DNA from: Thelonectria olida
Taxonomy: Eukaryota > Ascomycota > Sordariomycetes > Hypocreales > Nectriaceae
Assembly: GCA_020736575.1 (NCBI GenBank)
Contig: JAGPYM010000004.1
Location: 2,356,001 to 2,420,000 of the forward strand
Length of the DNA stretch: 64,000 nucleotides
Reading direction: 5' to 3'
Shown here: in pieces, positions 22,806 to 35,521 of the stretch
Numbering within the stretch: position 1 is the first letter of the stretch
Layout of the letters: every line of letters starts with the position of its first letter
Notes under the pieces: model-generated
The model's database searches: none
The model's input: only the letters and a program-made list of their open reading frames with translations
What the model was told of the DNA's origin: nothing
Translations under genes and position numbers: made by a program

Positions 22806-24641
22806 ATGGCTCAAGTCAATCACTTCAACCTCAAGCGACAAGCGCATACCCTCAGTCGAACCAGCTCCGATCAATCATGGAATCCTTTTCGACACGTCTC
22901 ATGGGACCGTCCACAAGGTCCCACCGGCACGTGGGATGGCGGTCGCCTTGAGCAGCAGATGACTCGTGACGATCCCAACACAGGCGAGAGGCTCGCCCAC
23001 GCCAGCACCGATCCCACTGGCTCAAGAACCGTTGCTAGAGATTGGCCCAACGCCGACACTCTGACCGAATCTAAACCCATGGAACTTCGCGACTTGGAAG
23101 AGACGACCAGAGAAAGGAGTATTAGTCACCCCAACGAGGGCGAGATCCCCGTGTCACAGCGGGGATTGGTCAACGGCGAAAAGGATGCTGGCATGAGGAA
23201 CCGGAAACCTGAAGAAGACGCCCCCGTGCAGCCCGAGGAAGACGACGACAAGAGAAAAAAGGCAAAGCAAAAGGAAGGGAAGAAGCTCTTCAAGCACGTT
23301 TACCCCAAGGAACCCTTCACTGTTGCCAACCAGCTCCAGCGAACTTTCCTCAACTCATGGATCAACATTCTTCTCATTGCCGCTCCCGTCGGTATCGCCC
23401 TCAACTACATCAAGTCGGTTAATCGCATCGCCGTCTTCGTCGTCAACTTTATTGCCATTATCCCCCTCGCTGCTATGCTGAGCTTCGCTACCGAGGAGAT
23501 TGCCCTCCGTACCGGTGAGGTTCTTGGAGGTCTCATCAACGCTACTTTTGGAAACGCTGTCGAACTCATTGTCGCCATTCTCGCCTTGGCTGATGACAAG
23601 GTCCTCATCGTCCAGACGTCGCTCATTGGCTCCATTCTCTCCAACCTTCTTCTCGTCATGGGCTTCTGTTTCTTCTTCGGCGGTCTGCGCCGTCAGCAGC
23701 AGTACTTCAATGAGACTGTCGCTCAAACCGCTGCCTCTCTGCTCGCCCTTGCCGTCGCCTCGGTCATCGTCCCCACCGTCTTCGACAAGAACAGCACCAC
23801 ACCTACGAAATCCGTCGCCGACCTCTCCCGCGGGACCTCGGTTATTCTCCTCCTTGTTTATGCCGCCTACCTCATTTTCCAGCTCAAGACTCACACCGAA
23901 GTTTTCACCGAGGAGGGTCAAAAGGTCGCTGCTAAGCCATGGAGCAGCAGTGCTATCGGCTCTGGCGCTATCAAGAACGGCCTTGCTGCTCCTGGTGCTC
24001 TCTTGGGACGCTCTGTGGCTGACCAGAACGAGAATGCCCGCCTGTCCAAGTTGTTGATGAACCCGCGAAGCTTCCAGCACGAGGAGGACGACGACGAGGA
24101 GGAGGAGCCCCAGCTGCAATTCTTTGTTGCTGTTGCTACTCTCACCATCTCCACTGTTATCATTGCCCTCTGCGCCGAGTTCATGGTCGACTCTATCGAC
24201 GCTGTGACCGAGAATGGTGGCATTTCGGAAGAGTTTGTTGGCCTGATTCTTCTTCCCATTGTTGGTAACGCTGCCGAGCACGCCACTGCCGTCACTGTTG
24301 CCATCAAGGACAAGATGGACCTGGCTATTGGTGTCGCCGTTGGTTCCAGCATGCAGGTTGCGCTCTTCCTCATTCCCCTGCTGGTCATTATTGGCTGGGG
24401 TATGGGCAACGAAGATATGAACCTCAGCTTCGATATTTTCCAGGTCGCTGTCATGTTCGTGGCAGTCCTCCTCACAAACTACCTTATTGCTGATGGCAAG
24501 AGCCACTGGCTTGAGGGTTTCCTGTTGATATGTCTGTATGCCATTATCGCTACCTGCTCATGGTGTAAGTTATAACTCTTCTCTATGCCTCGCCTCTAGA
24601 GACAAAACGCTGATACATTTGTAATAGGGTACCCTGTCTAA
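22806..24641 (+). CDS. VCX1: Vacuolar Ca2+/H+ exchanger (CAX family)
   Basis: 590-residue cation/H+ antiporter that moves cytosolic Ca2+ into the vacuole. Exons are 22806-24564 and 24628-24641. The second exon is 14 nt and changes the end from CSWCKL to CSWWYPV, as expected for CAX C-termini. The N-terminal ~165 residues are hydrophilic and basic (cytosolic). Two halves of membrane segments follow, separated by an acidic loop (EEDDDEEEEP, about residue 425). The c-1 motif GNAVELIVA is near residue 250 and the c-2 motif GNAAEHATAV near residue 487. The long N-terminal extension is typical of fungal CAX proteins with autoinhibitory tails. Start chosen at the first ATG of the frame (CCGCCATGG context). 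Convergent with IML1. Confidence 0.95.
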
Positions 24642-25163
24642 TTGCGCTCTTCGAATCCTTTGCGCCCTCTCTGTTTGAATCTTTCACTGTTCCTTGTACT
24701 TTGTTCTCTGCAGTACATACTAGACCCCACGGCCTCTTCATTACCATTGTGCATATTTTTTTATATAGGCTCGCAGTCTTCTTTTCTTTCACGTTGATAC
24801 ACACACATGTAATCCAGGCGAACTCGGTTTTGGGGGGATTTGGGGAAGTTGGAAATATGATTGAAATTGCACCGAAAACAAAGATTGTTTGACATTTGTA
24901 TATACCCTTACTGTTGATCACGTAAACAAGTCAGACTGCAAAGGCCTTCTAGATTCACGTCGACCGCATAGCAATTACTACTACTGCTACATAGCACCTC
25001 ACATGAGGTTATATAAATTAAAGAGAATGACTCAACACCGATTTTGTGCGCATGCAAAGAAGGAACGAAATCCACTCAACTATCATCCAGCATTACCAAA
25101 TCGTAATCATGTTACTCCATTATCAACTCCATCTTCGAAACATCTGCTGAAAAGCGTTCCGCG
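24642..25163. other. Convergent 3' region VCX1 / IML1
   Basis: 522 bp between the two stop codons. AT-richer than its surroundings. It holds the two 3' UTRs; no gene or clear hairpin terminator seen. Confidence 0.6.
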
Positions 25164-28100
25164 TTATCCTCGTCCACTTAAACTCGACCCGCCGTCGTAC
25201 TGCACGCTGCCCCGACGGAGAAGGGACATGGGGCTATTGAGTCGCTTCACGGCGGCGCCTCCATCGCCGACTCCGCCGAGCACACCAGGACCCAGACCCA
25301 ACGTAGGGATGCTCGCCTCAGGCACAGCCTCGAGCGGCGTGGCGGCCATGGCCGTAGCAGGAGTGCCCTGGACGCCGAGGCCGTTTTCGAGGGCGTCACG
25401 GTAGAAAGCTTCGAGGGCAGCGGAGTCTCTGCAAAAGACCTCAAGCTCCGCCTTGAGAAGCTCCGGGTTGGGCGCGACGATGGGCGAACGACCTGGTTCG
25501 ACGGGCTTGAGGGCGGGGGATTGGTAGTAATAGGAGGGTTTGAGAAGGGGGGACGTGAGGGGAGCGGGAGAAGCGTCTGGGGCAATGCCGTACGAGGCGT
25601 AGGACATGCGGCCGGTACGGTCAAGGTGCAGGACAGAATCAGCCGTAGTGGTGTTGTTTGCGAGGCCGCGCATGTCCTTGTCGCGAGGGTTGCTGGGACG
25701 GTGGGTATAGAGGCGGTTGGCGAGCAACAGCAAGTCGCCCTCGTCGGTGATTTGGGCAAGAAGGCCGCCAGAACGGTGAATGTATTGAGTGTACTTGAAG
25801 TCGGGCCTCCCCCAAGAGTAAGTGACGTCGACGTTGCTGGGGAAGTTGGAAGCGGCCTCCACGTCGAGGACGAAGTCAAATCGCTTGAGAATTGCGACCT
25901 GGTAGAAGTGCTTGGTCGGCGCCGTCTGAGGGCCCAGCGAGTTGGGATCTAGATACGTCTCGGGCGTCTTATCCGGTGGCGTCACGGCGAGTTTGATGAA
26001 GAAGGGCCTGCGGAAGGGGTTTGTCTCGGTAATTGCACATGCCTCTTTGATGGGCACCTCGACAAGCCGTAGGCCGTACTGGCTGGCTTCTCGCGCCCAT
26101 GCCTCAACGGCGTCCTCCACGAGCTTCGCTGTGATGTTCATCCAGTCGATCCTGATGTGGAAGCAACTGTCGGGGTTGTGCAGACGGTCATAGTGCAAGT
26201 CGATGCGCTCTGGTCTGTAGGAACGTTTGCGATGATCGACATCGTACTTGATGACTTTGCTCAACACAACTCGACTGACTCGCTTGCCGTTTTGAGATAG
26301 AGGCATGGTCGGCGTCGTTGAAGTCGATGCCGGTGAATCCGCCTCACTAACTGAAGTAGGTCGTGCGAGAGTCCGGGGCGAATCTCGATTCGCGGGCTCA
26401 AGAATGGGCGTCGCTGGCACGTTTCCTCCTCGCCGACTATTAAACCAGCCAGGAGGCGGCTTAGCGAATTCGTTGGAAATCTGGTAAAAGTAGTTTCCAT
26501 CACGGAACTGATGTCTCTTCTCAACATGGACGAACAAGCCCTTCTCCTTGTCGTTCCGAGGAGGGCCCTTGGCCTCATCGCGTACCATCAGAGCGTTCCC
26601 AAAGTCTTCAGCGTCTTCACGGGTCTCGAGGTCTTCGAAATTGTCCAGCAGCCAGGTTGTCATCTCAGAACCGATGAAACATGCTTGATGAAGTATAAGA
26701 TGCCAGCGTCGGTTCTGCATCCGGACGCCTCCGTTCTCAACAGGCTGCTGAATTGCGTCAGCCATGGCCGAAAGGTTCAAGTTTGCCTTTTTGAAGCGCT
26801 CTTTGCTAGACACAAGCCCCTTGCGTAGGGTTCCCTCGGGGCCCTCGATGAGAGATAGTGTTTCGACCTCGGCTGCGATAATCAAAGAGGGATCCTCGGT
26901 CTTGTACACAATATCCAGTGGATTGGGATCTCGCCGGCCACGGCTGCCCACCGGATGGAATCGGCGCTCGCTCGGGGGAATGTACCGGTATTTTTGCCAA
27001 GATTGGGCCAGCCGTTTGATCCCTTCGATTCGGACTTCCTCAGCGTTATCCCCGCTTTGGTTCTTTTGAGGTGTATTCTTAGAAATGACGGGAATAAGCA
27101 CAAATCGCGCTCGCCAGAACCTCAGACTTTCCATCATCTCGTCATGGTGGCCTGCTATGTATGAATCAATCGTGTTCCAATTGCGGTCAGGTCGGGCGTT
27201 GAGAATGTCGATTTCTCGGGTCTCGTAAGACTCGTCCAATAGAGTCCGGATGGCGGGCTTATATATCGGAGAGAAGCTCTGTGAGGAGGAGAATGACGTG
27301 TCTGTGGGCTTCCGCAAGAAGATGTTCACCTCTACTTCTGTACCGTTGACACAAGACAGCTGATGAATAGTGTTGCCAACCGACATGAATACGCTGGTGC
27401 CATCCTCTAGAGTTTGATTTCGGGAGAAGATGTCACCGACCTTGATGAGCTTTTGCCCCAGAGCCTTTGCCACGGCAGGACCAACGACAACTTGAAAGCC
27501 TTGAGAGAGTCGAAGACTAATGAGCTCCTGGATGAACTGCGAGCGAGTCTTGGGCTCTTCGGGCATCTCATCATCAATGTTCTGATCGACTGTGTAAGGG
27601 TGCCTTTGGTATTCCGTGTCAAATTGTGCCTTGGAAGGGAAGTACTCAGTTGTCAGTGGCACGGATGCCGGGCAGCAAAGAGCCTTCCACTTCTGAACCT
27701 TCATCTGAGAGGTTTGGGGAAAGACATGCTGCCATCTGCTGTAGAGAATCGTGTCATCGATCATGTGGTTCTCAGGATTGGAGGGGTTCAACAACGTCAA
27801 CCACGGAGTGATGGCCGTTGTGGGAGATAAGGTTGTGGGTAGGTCAGACACAACACCGGCACGTAGCTTGTTCGTGTACACCTTTTGTGCGTCTTCTGCT
27901 CGAAGTGCACTCGAGTATCGTTGGTCTCTGTCCTCCGGATATCGCTCTTGGCGAACCTGGAAGGGAGATGGGACAATCGACGCATTCCTCAACTGGTTTG
28001 CAGCAACGTCGAGGTTCGAGTTGTTTCTCTTGAGGATTGGAATACTCGGGGTTGTCGGGATCCCTTCGATGATGGGCTCGGGAGTATCCAGTCGGTATTT

Positions 28101-30753
28101 GCGCGCAGACAAGGCGGAGGATTGACTTGTGATTGTTTGAGGAGAGCTAGGACGTAGCTCTGGGTAAAGCCGGGGAGTGGATGGTGCCCTTTGCGGTTGA
28201 CTTGAAGATGAAACGCCAGAGGCAATGACAGTCTCGGCTTTGATCTCTGCCAGTGCTGCCTTTGGTGCCGCGATGCCAAATCCCTTTTGACCAAGGCTGA
28301 TCTGCCTCATCAACTTTGGCTGCCTCACTGTCGTCGGTGCCTTGGGCCTGGGAGGAGGATCGGGTGTTTTCTTGACGGACATGACAGGCTTGTCCACCTC
28401 GGCCATGTTCATGGACAACTTCCTCGTGGATGGCCCAACCACGTTCGCCTTCTTCTCGGGAAGCGAGGTACCATACAGACCCGAGTCCTCCACCAACTGT
28501 CTCCGAGTCATCTCATCAAGATCTCTTGCATGTCTTGAAGAATGATGATGACGACGGCCGTTTGAAATCTTGGCCTTGTGGTCATCGAATTCTTGGAGCT
28601 GTTTCCATTGAGACTTTTCACCTGGCCTTGCTAACCTATCAGGCACAAATCTGGCGAATCCATACACATAATCGAACAGAGCCTCTGGAGCACGGCTACT
28701 GGGAATGTAGACAACATCATTGATGCCACTATGACGATTCTTCTGTGACGGAGCCGCCTCGGTGATTTTGGAAGGGAAATGAGAATCAGCTTGCAGAGGT
28801 GTCGTTTCAATCTCGTTCGTCTCGAGTAGACTTCTCATTTGCAAGTCGTACATTCTACATCGAATGTTGAAATCATTCTCATCATCTTGCTCCACTTTGT
28901 TGGACACTGATAGAGCAATACCTTGGTAGGAGAGAGCTTCATCATCGGCGCCGGTCCAGAATGAAACATGAAGCCATTGCGGGAGTGCATAACACCACTC
29001 GTCGCCCTTGGCCATAGACGTGGATGGGTGGATATCCATCCGACGGGTTAGGCTATTCCCTTTGGATGGCGAGAAGGATTCCGCGAGTGACTGGTAGCTG
29101 CCGACAACAGGAGTAGGGTGATTTGGCGTGCTATCCCGGCTCTGGAATGACCTTGAGAGGCCGGAGTGATGAGGAGTACCTGAATGATGACCGCGATCAT
29201 CCGAGTATTGAGGGTTCCGATACTTGAAAAGAGGAACCGAGTGGAGTGGCATCTTGGGCAAGCAAATCAGGTCAATACCGATACCATTTCCAACTAGAGC
29301 CTCGGTAGTCCTCCTCAGGGTCTCGTAGTCAACCTCGAAGACACCTGATCCAGGGCTGATGACAGCGATGGAAATGCCAGTCCTTGTCAGATCTCGATCA
29401 ATGTGGTCGTGGGCGAACTGCGAGGAGGCCAAGTTGATGGCCTCTAGCACATTGCCATACATGGACAGGGTAGATTCTGCCTTGACCCTATTCGAAGGGG
29501 TATCCTTTGGTATCTCGCCTCCCTTCAGTGCAGATTGCGCGAATAGCTTGTGATGGTGGAGACTGATATCTCTCCGGAAGAAGTTGAATTCTTTCTTCAA
29601 CTGGTGCAGAATCTTGGTCCATTCTCCGCTGCTCATTTCGCTCACTACGACACGATAGAAGTCCTTGTAGGGTCGACGGAGCCCTGAAGGCTGGATGCCG
29701 GTGTAGAAGTCGCCTTCCAGAGAGTCGAACTCGGCCGTCAATCCCGTATCGTATTCCACACGCGCGAAAAGCACGATGCTGACGAGATGCTTCGCCTTCA
29801 ACTTGGCCCATCTCTTAAACAGAGCCGGAAGGAACCCATTGACGACTTTGTTGAACATGATTTCACCAGAACTCTCCGAGTCAAACTCCCACATTTCACG
29901 CGCCATCTGGATGAAGAGAACATATCTGGCCGACTCGCTTCGGAAGATGGGTCTTGTATCACGCGCAAAGAAGGCCGATTGCACCTTGTCACCTTTGGCA
30001 TAGATGGCGGTGACCTGAGCTTTGATGGTGCCCATGAACAAGATGGACTGGCCCTTGTAAACGGTTCTCTCGGTCAACTCCCCAACGGTCATCCTCCATA
30101 TGTCAGCTCGGGAGAGATATTGATCCTTGAACGACAATTCCACATGGGTAGCTTTCCTTGCTGGGTTGTTCTTATCAACCTAGGAAACGATCAGTGGAAT
30201 GCGATGATTCAAGGGAGGGATATCCTACCATGGTTAGGATCACCTGTCCGCCCTTCTTCATCCCGAAGGCATCTGCAATGTGCTTGACGACGTAAACTTC
30301 CACATCGGGTTGCCTCGCCTTCATTTCTTGGGGCATATCCTTGGCGAAGAAAACGTAGCTATTCCCAACGCCATTATCGTAGCCTTGCGCTGTTGATGCG
30401 CCTTTGGAGCCAGAGTTGTGATCTTGGCCATGACCAGTTGAAGATTTCCGTGAGTCGTCTTTTACAGCTACGATGCACATGGGCGCGCCTGGCTTCACGT
30501 CACCAACAAGGTCCAAGTTGAGTAAAACTTCATCTTTCGAATAGCCCTCGTTTACAGCGACCGTGCATCGGCGCTCCAACTTCGATCGCTTGTCCTCCTT
30601 GACAGTTGAATGGGACTGTGCCGAAACGCTGGCGGGAGAGGGGGAAGCTTCAGCAGGAATGCGCTCTAGGCTCGACCTGCTGAATTGTCGAAGGTGTGAC
30701 CAATGCGGCCCCTTTCGAGGGACCAGATTCCTTGCGCTGCCATTTCGGGACAT
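25164..30753 (-). CDS. IML1: Iml1/DEPDC5-type GATOR1 (SEACIT) subunit
   Basis: 1846-residue protein orthologous to yeast Iml1 and human DEPDC5. With Npr2 and Npr3 it acts on Gtr1/RagA at the vacuole to switch TORC1 off when amino acids are low. Exons on the minus strand are 30753-30229 and 30179-25164. The 49-nt intron keeps phase 0, joining LTM to [10 protein letters not shown]-terminal domain at about 60-180, followed by the conserved Iml1 block ([17 protein letters not shown], from residue 188). The middle is Ser/Pro-rich and probably disordered. A DEP domain is at about 1310-1400 ([20 protein letters not shown]), and the C-terminal domain contains [14 protein letters not shown] and [19 protein letters not shown]. 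The arginine-finger region cannot be assigned with certainty by eye. Start chosen at the first ATG of exon 1. Confidence 0.95.
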
Positions 30754-32249
30754 GAGGGAAGCTTTAAGGCGATGGTCGGTCGCTACTGCGGTGGATTCGA
30801 TGGGAGACGATGCAATCCCATGGATCGCATGATTGTCGCGTTGAATTGATTCGGAGGGAGCAGTTCGGGACGATGCGAGCTGAAACGAAGGGTCGCGAGG
30901 CTATTAAAGGGAATCGCAGCGATGGACGTCGGCACCAGGATGGGCGATGCGAGGTGATAGCATGAGGTTGGTTGGGCTGTCGCGGCAGAATCGACGTTGG
31001 AACGACGGGGCACCTTCACCGCCTACCGGATCTAGCACCACAAGGTGTATTTGGGGCGATGGCATCGCTAGAGTCGGCAGCCCTCGGCAGCGTTGAGAGC
31101 ATGTTTTGGAGAGTAAATGTGTTTGCATTGTTGATATAATGAGGTGATAGACTCCTTTGGCCGGGAAATAATCCAGTGATCCGTGTTTGAATTGCCTGCT
31201 ATTGCTGGTTGGCTGCGCACGCTGTTTCGTACCGATTTTATACTGCACAGTGACGATGTGATGACAAGACACGGATCGCAATCACTGTTAGGATCTTTGA
31301 GTAATAGTAGCTATGACTGATCTAATTCGCAGCCATAATAATTAACCAAGGTATTAATCACTTCCAAAGGCGCTTTTATCATCAGTCACCAGATACAAAC
31401 CATCTCCCGGTATCTTTCTGCAGTGTCACGCCATCGGACTTCTGCATCGAGGTCCATGTGCGTGCCACCCGACTGGAAGGAGCGAGAACAACTTCCGGCT
31501 CCTGCAGCCTGGGCCCGGAAACAAAGTATACCGGAGCCACCTGCCTCGAAATCACCAGTTTTCGATGACCTGAGGTAGCAGTAATATGAAAAGCAGCTGT
31601 GCCCGTGTCACCTTCCTTTCCTATCCCCTCCAACTACCTGACTACCCCTCGATTTCTCTCGAGCAGAGACAACGCCCAATGTCGGCGTCATCAACATATC
31701 ATTCAGAGCGCCACGCCGTTCTTTTCCACGATACCTTCTTCTCCAGCCTCGGGAGCCATTTCGGAGGCAGTATATTCTACGCTGCAGCCGTCCGAGCTTG
31801 ATTCGCAGAAGTTGGTGCCACAGTTGTTGTCGGCTCGGCAATTCTAACTTGTCAATCCGGGACCGATACTTAGACGAGATGTTGCACGGAGAACCTTGAT
31901 AACCCGAAAAGTTGTCTCGGGTTTATATTTCTGGCCTGTGATTGTGAGTGGAATCAAAGCCTTCCATGTGAAGGTGTGGTGAGGAAGGTTCTCATCGCTC
32001 ACTGCCCTTCGCCAGGATCAAATCGCCAACATTAACGATCTAGCCGACCACGCGAAGGAAACTTCGTTTAGAATCCACAAGTCCACGCAAACAAGTCATG
32101 GTCATCGCAGCAGTTTGAACCTGCGGATCTGAGTATATAAATGCTGAGTCCTTCCTGTTGGTCTATGTTCCTACAAATCATCGGAGCGTCCCACACATCA
32201 GCTTCACTTGCGACTGCTTACCCTAAAACATCGACATAACGACGACAAC
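30754..32249. promoter_or_regulatory. Divergent intergenic region IML1 / zinc transporter
   Basis: 1.5 kb between opposing start codons. A TATATAA element lies at 32134-32140, 110 nt before the transporter ATG. No gene recognised. Confidence 0.5.
32134..32140 (+). promoter_or_regulatory. Candidate TATA box of zinc transporter gene
   Basis: TATATAA in the context GAGTATATAAATGC, 110 nt upstream of the predicted ATG. Position fits a core promoter; the transcription start itself is not visible. Confidence 0.4.
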
Positions 32250-33886
32250 ATGTGGGAATTCAAAGTCACACGTAAAATCACCCCCAAACAGAAGCTGATA
32301 GCTACTATTGCCATATCCCTCTCTTTCTTCATTGTGGAGCTCGTGGGTTCGTATCATCAACATCTCAACTGGGTATCTATGCTGACTTAGGGTTGCGCAG
32401 TCGGTTTTTATACGCACTCACTAGCACTGATAGCGGATGCGTTTCACTACGTAAGCTACGCCATCTGATTATGACCCAATACAGATGCTAAACGATAACA
32501 GCTCAGCGACTTGGTCGGATTTGTGGTGGCCTTGGTAGCGTTGCTGGCAAGTTGATCCTGAAGATGTGAACGCTGAGCAACTCTTTGCTGACATAGGAGG
32601 ATAGATAACAGAGAGAACCCAACCGGCTCCTCAAAAATACACCTTCGGATGGCAGAGAGCCAACCTCCTCGGCTCCTTCTTCAACGCGGTATTCCTCATC
32701 GCATTGGCCATAAGCATTCTTGTACAGGCTATCGAACGGTTTGTCAACATCACTCGCGAGTCTCCCTAAATTAGGCGCACAGGCAGAGGCGAGGACTAAT
32801 GGGAATGCAGATATCGAAAACCCCAAACTAGTCCTTATTGTCGGGTCTGTCGGATTAGGGCTGAATCTAGTTGTGCTGTCATTTCTCCACGGTGAGTTGG
32901 TCACCGACCCTGACGTGTTGAGCGGCTACTGATGTCCTATCTTTAGAACATGACCACAGTCACGGCCACGGCCATGGACACAGTCATGAGCATGAACTTG
33001 AGCCTGTGGATAGGCTCAGCCCTGATGCGGAAAGCGAGCCCGAAGCCCGTCCAACATCGGTGAGTCCTCCCTTGGGGCGATTTTGATGAGTTGTACCTCG
33101 CATATACTAAGTACTGTTATTATCCAGAGCTCGAGCAGTCATCACGAGCACAAACACCATGCAGTTATGAACAAGCCCCCCGGCAAAGACCTGGGCATGC
33201 TTGGTGTTTTCAAACATGTCATGGCAGACGCCTTCAACAACATCGGTGTTATAATAGCGGCAGTGATCGTCTGGAAGGTGCCAGGCGAGGGCCGATACTA
33301 CGCTGACCCTGCGGCCGGCGTCTTCATTGCCTTCATGATCCTTCTCTCCGCCCTCCCATTGGTCAAGAAGAGTGGTGCTTTCTTGTTGCAAATTGCACCA
33401 GGCGGCATCAACTTGGACGACATCAGACATGATATTGAGATGGTAAGTCTTTGGCTACGTGTCTTTAAACTATCCCAAATCTGTACCGGCGAAACGGGCT
33501 CTTTATTTTAACCACGGTCATGTTAGATTCCTGGAATCAAATCCGTCCACGAGCTGCACGTCTGGCAACTGGACCAACGCAAATCTATCGCATCCGCCCA
33601 CGTAATCGTTGATGGTAGAACCGTCAAGAGCTTCACGGACAAGGCGAAGATCATCATGGAGTGTCTCCATGCGTATGGGATTCACTCTGCAACGCTCCAG
33701 CCGGAAGTATCCATGGGGGCGCCCGTGACCCTTCCTGAAGGCAACGTCCAGGAGTCCCATACCACCGCCACAGAGGCTGGACCGAGCTTGGCCAGTCGTA
33801 GACGAGGAAGCCAGGAGCACTGCCAGCTGACTTGTAGTAGCGTCTGCGATAAGATGAGATGCTGTACAAACATTCAGATGCAGTGA
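32250..33886 (+). CDS. ZRC1: CDF-family zinc transporter (Zrc1/Cot1-like)
   Basis: 402-residue cation diffusion facilitator, expected to export Zn2+ (or Co2+) from the cytosol into the vacuole. Eight exons: 32250-32346, 32401-32450, 32502-32550, 32612-32755, 32811-32891, 32947-33059, 33128-33442 and 33527-33886, total 1209 nt in one frame. The fourth intron (32756-32810) uses a GC donor (C|GCGAGT) with a CTAAT branch point and CAG acceptor; it yields FVNITHIENPKLVL. Metal-site motifs are HSLALIADAFH in TM2 (His38, Asp45) and HVMADAFNN in TM5. A His-rich cytosolic loop (HDHSHGHGHGHSHEHE) precedes TM5. The C-terminal domain has HELHVWQLD, and the tail has several cysteines (CQLTCSSVCDKMRCC). 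Zrc1 versus Cot1 specificity cannot be decided here. Confidence 0.92.
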
Positions 33887-35500
33887 TCGGCGTTTCTGGC
33901 GTTGTTGTCGCCTCGAGTTGGTGGGATTCGAAGGCGGGGGAAGAGGGGTTGCGAAACGTGAGGCGAATGGCTACGTTTCTCAACTGGACCCTTGACCGTG
34001 GTATGGATGTGACTGGTCTATCCCTGTGTGCTAAGGGGAGGGAATATCCCTGAGGTTTAGCTGCTCAACTGCTGGGCTACGAGGTTTTTGCAGAGTTGTC
34101 TTCTTTTCGATGCAGCAAAGATGGGACTTCGACGGTCCCCTCGCGAGCGGGTGAACCCGGGAGGATGGGTAACAGAACCATGGACCCGGTCATGAGATGC
34201 AGCGTTGTGTTGTATGTAGGTACAGTAGCATCGCGAGAGGAGGCTAGGTATAATAACAACAGCGTGAACCTGCGGATTTTGAAGAGCCGACGTGCAGCTA
34301 CGGCAAGCTACTCAGCAGTCGTTTTCCTACGGCCGAAGCGATGCAGTCACACCAAAAACACAGAAAGCGAGCTTATTATGGCGTCGACTGGTGGCCAGCC
34401 TCACGATGGCATATGCAGAAATCGGACCACTCTTCTGGAAACGACGAGGGCAGAGCACAATGCTAGCCTTGAAGGGGCAAGTCGGTGAGCCAGCGATCTC
34501 AGGGCCGGCGATCATCCGACGGGGACTGCCTGGGCTGTGTGACGAACAAGCACGGAGATCAATACTGGGACCCCAGGAGATTCTGGCGTCGCATCGAACC
34601 AGGTTGTCGGCCCTGGTAACGGGGGGCTATTGGAGCACCGGAGCACATCCTGGCTGCTGGGGGAGAAGTCGGGCCATGGAGGGGAATAGATTGTCTATTC
34701 GTATGGAGATATGGGAAGAATCAACTCAAAATCAAGGTCAGCTGGAATGACCGGTCGATACGGCTGAGGGACGGGCCGCTGATAGCTCACTCCTGAAGAG
34801 ATTATCGATTATTACGCACCAGGATGCTTGGGAGCATACGAAGTGCTTCATGCAGTACATCATAGATTTGCGGCGTTGACGTGTTAGTTCAGTGAGAGAA
34901 GAGAGAAGACGAGGTAGCCGCCATAGGTGCCCGCCAGATAGTCGACGTGCCCGCACAAACCGCACTGCCGCTTGCAGTCTACGCATAGGTGCAGCCCGTG
35001 ATTGGATTCCAAATAGCAGACACGATATGCACATACCCCCCTCCCCCACATTCTCAGAGTGAAGGCGTCGAGCTGTGTCTTGGCAACCCAAGTTCAGTCC
35101 TCGAACTCTCCCTTCCCCTCAAGGGGTTTGTTTGTGCATGGTTTACCTGGCGATGATACGAATGGCTCGTTGTGGATAGCATAGCAACCTCACAGCGGGC
35201 GCGCTAGAGCGTCGGATGGAGCAAATGCCTGGATGTAAGCTGCTCTTCCGTGGCGAAGAAAGAGGGGGGGGATAAACCCACGACGGAATTTGAGGCCGGG
35301 CCAAGCCCTTGTCCTGTGGGCAAGAAAAAGGACGCGAGCCGAACGCAATCTGAGTTCCCAAGCAGTTGGACCAGCGTGCGGTGCAAGGCAGGGGTAGGTC
35401 GCGGTCGAGGTCGAGGTCCTTTTGGGCGTCGGGGATCGTTTTGGGGTAAAATATGACAGGTAACTATGTAACAGAGACCCAGAGGAAGCTTGCTTGCTTG

Positions 35501-35521
35501 GGAGCATGGAGCATGGAGCAT
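35501..35521. repeat. (GGAGCAT)3 tandem repeat
   Basis: Three perfect heptamer copies followed by a G-rich run. Noncoding. Confidence 0.85.

Noticed and set aside
23355..24506. 383-codon open frame antisense to VCX1
   Set aside because: It mirrors the codon structure of the strongly supported exchanger gene on the other strand. Its translation is acidic and low in complexity with no domain.
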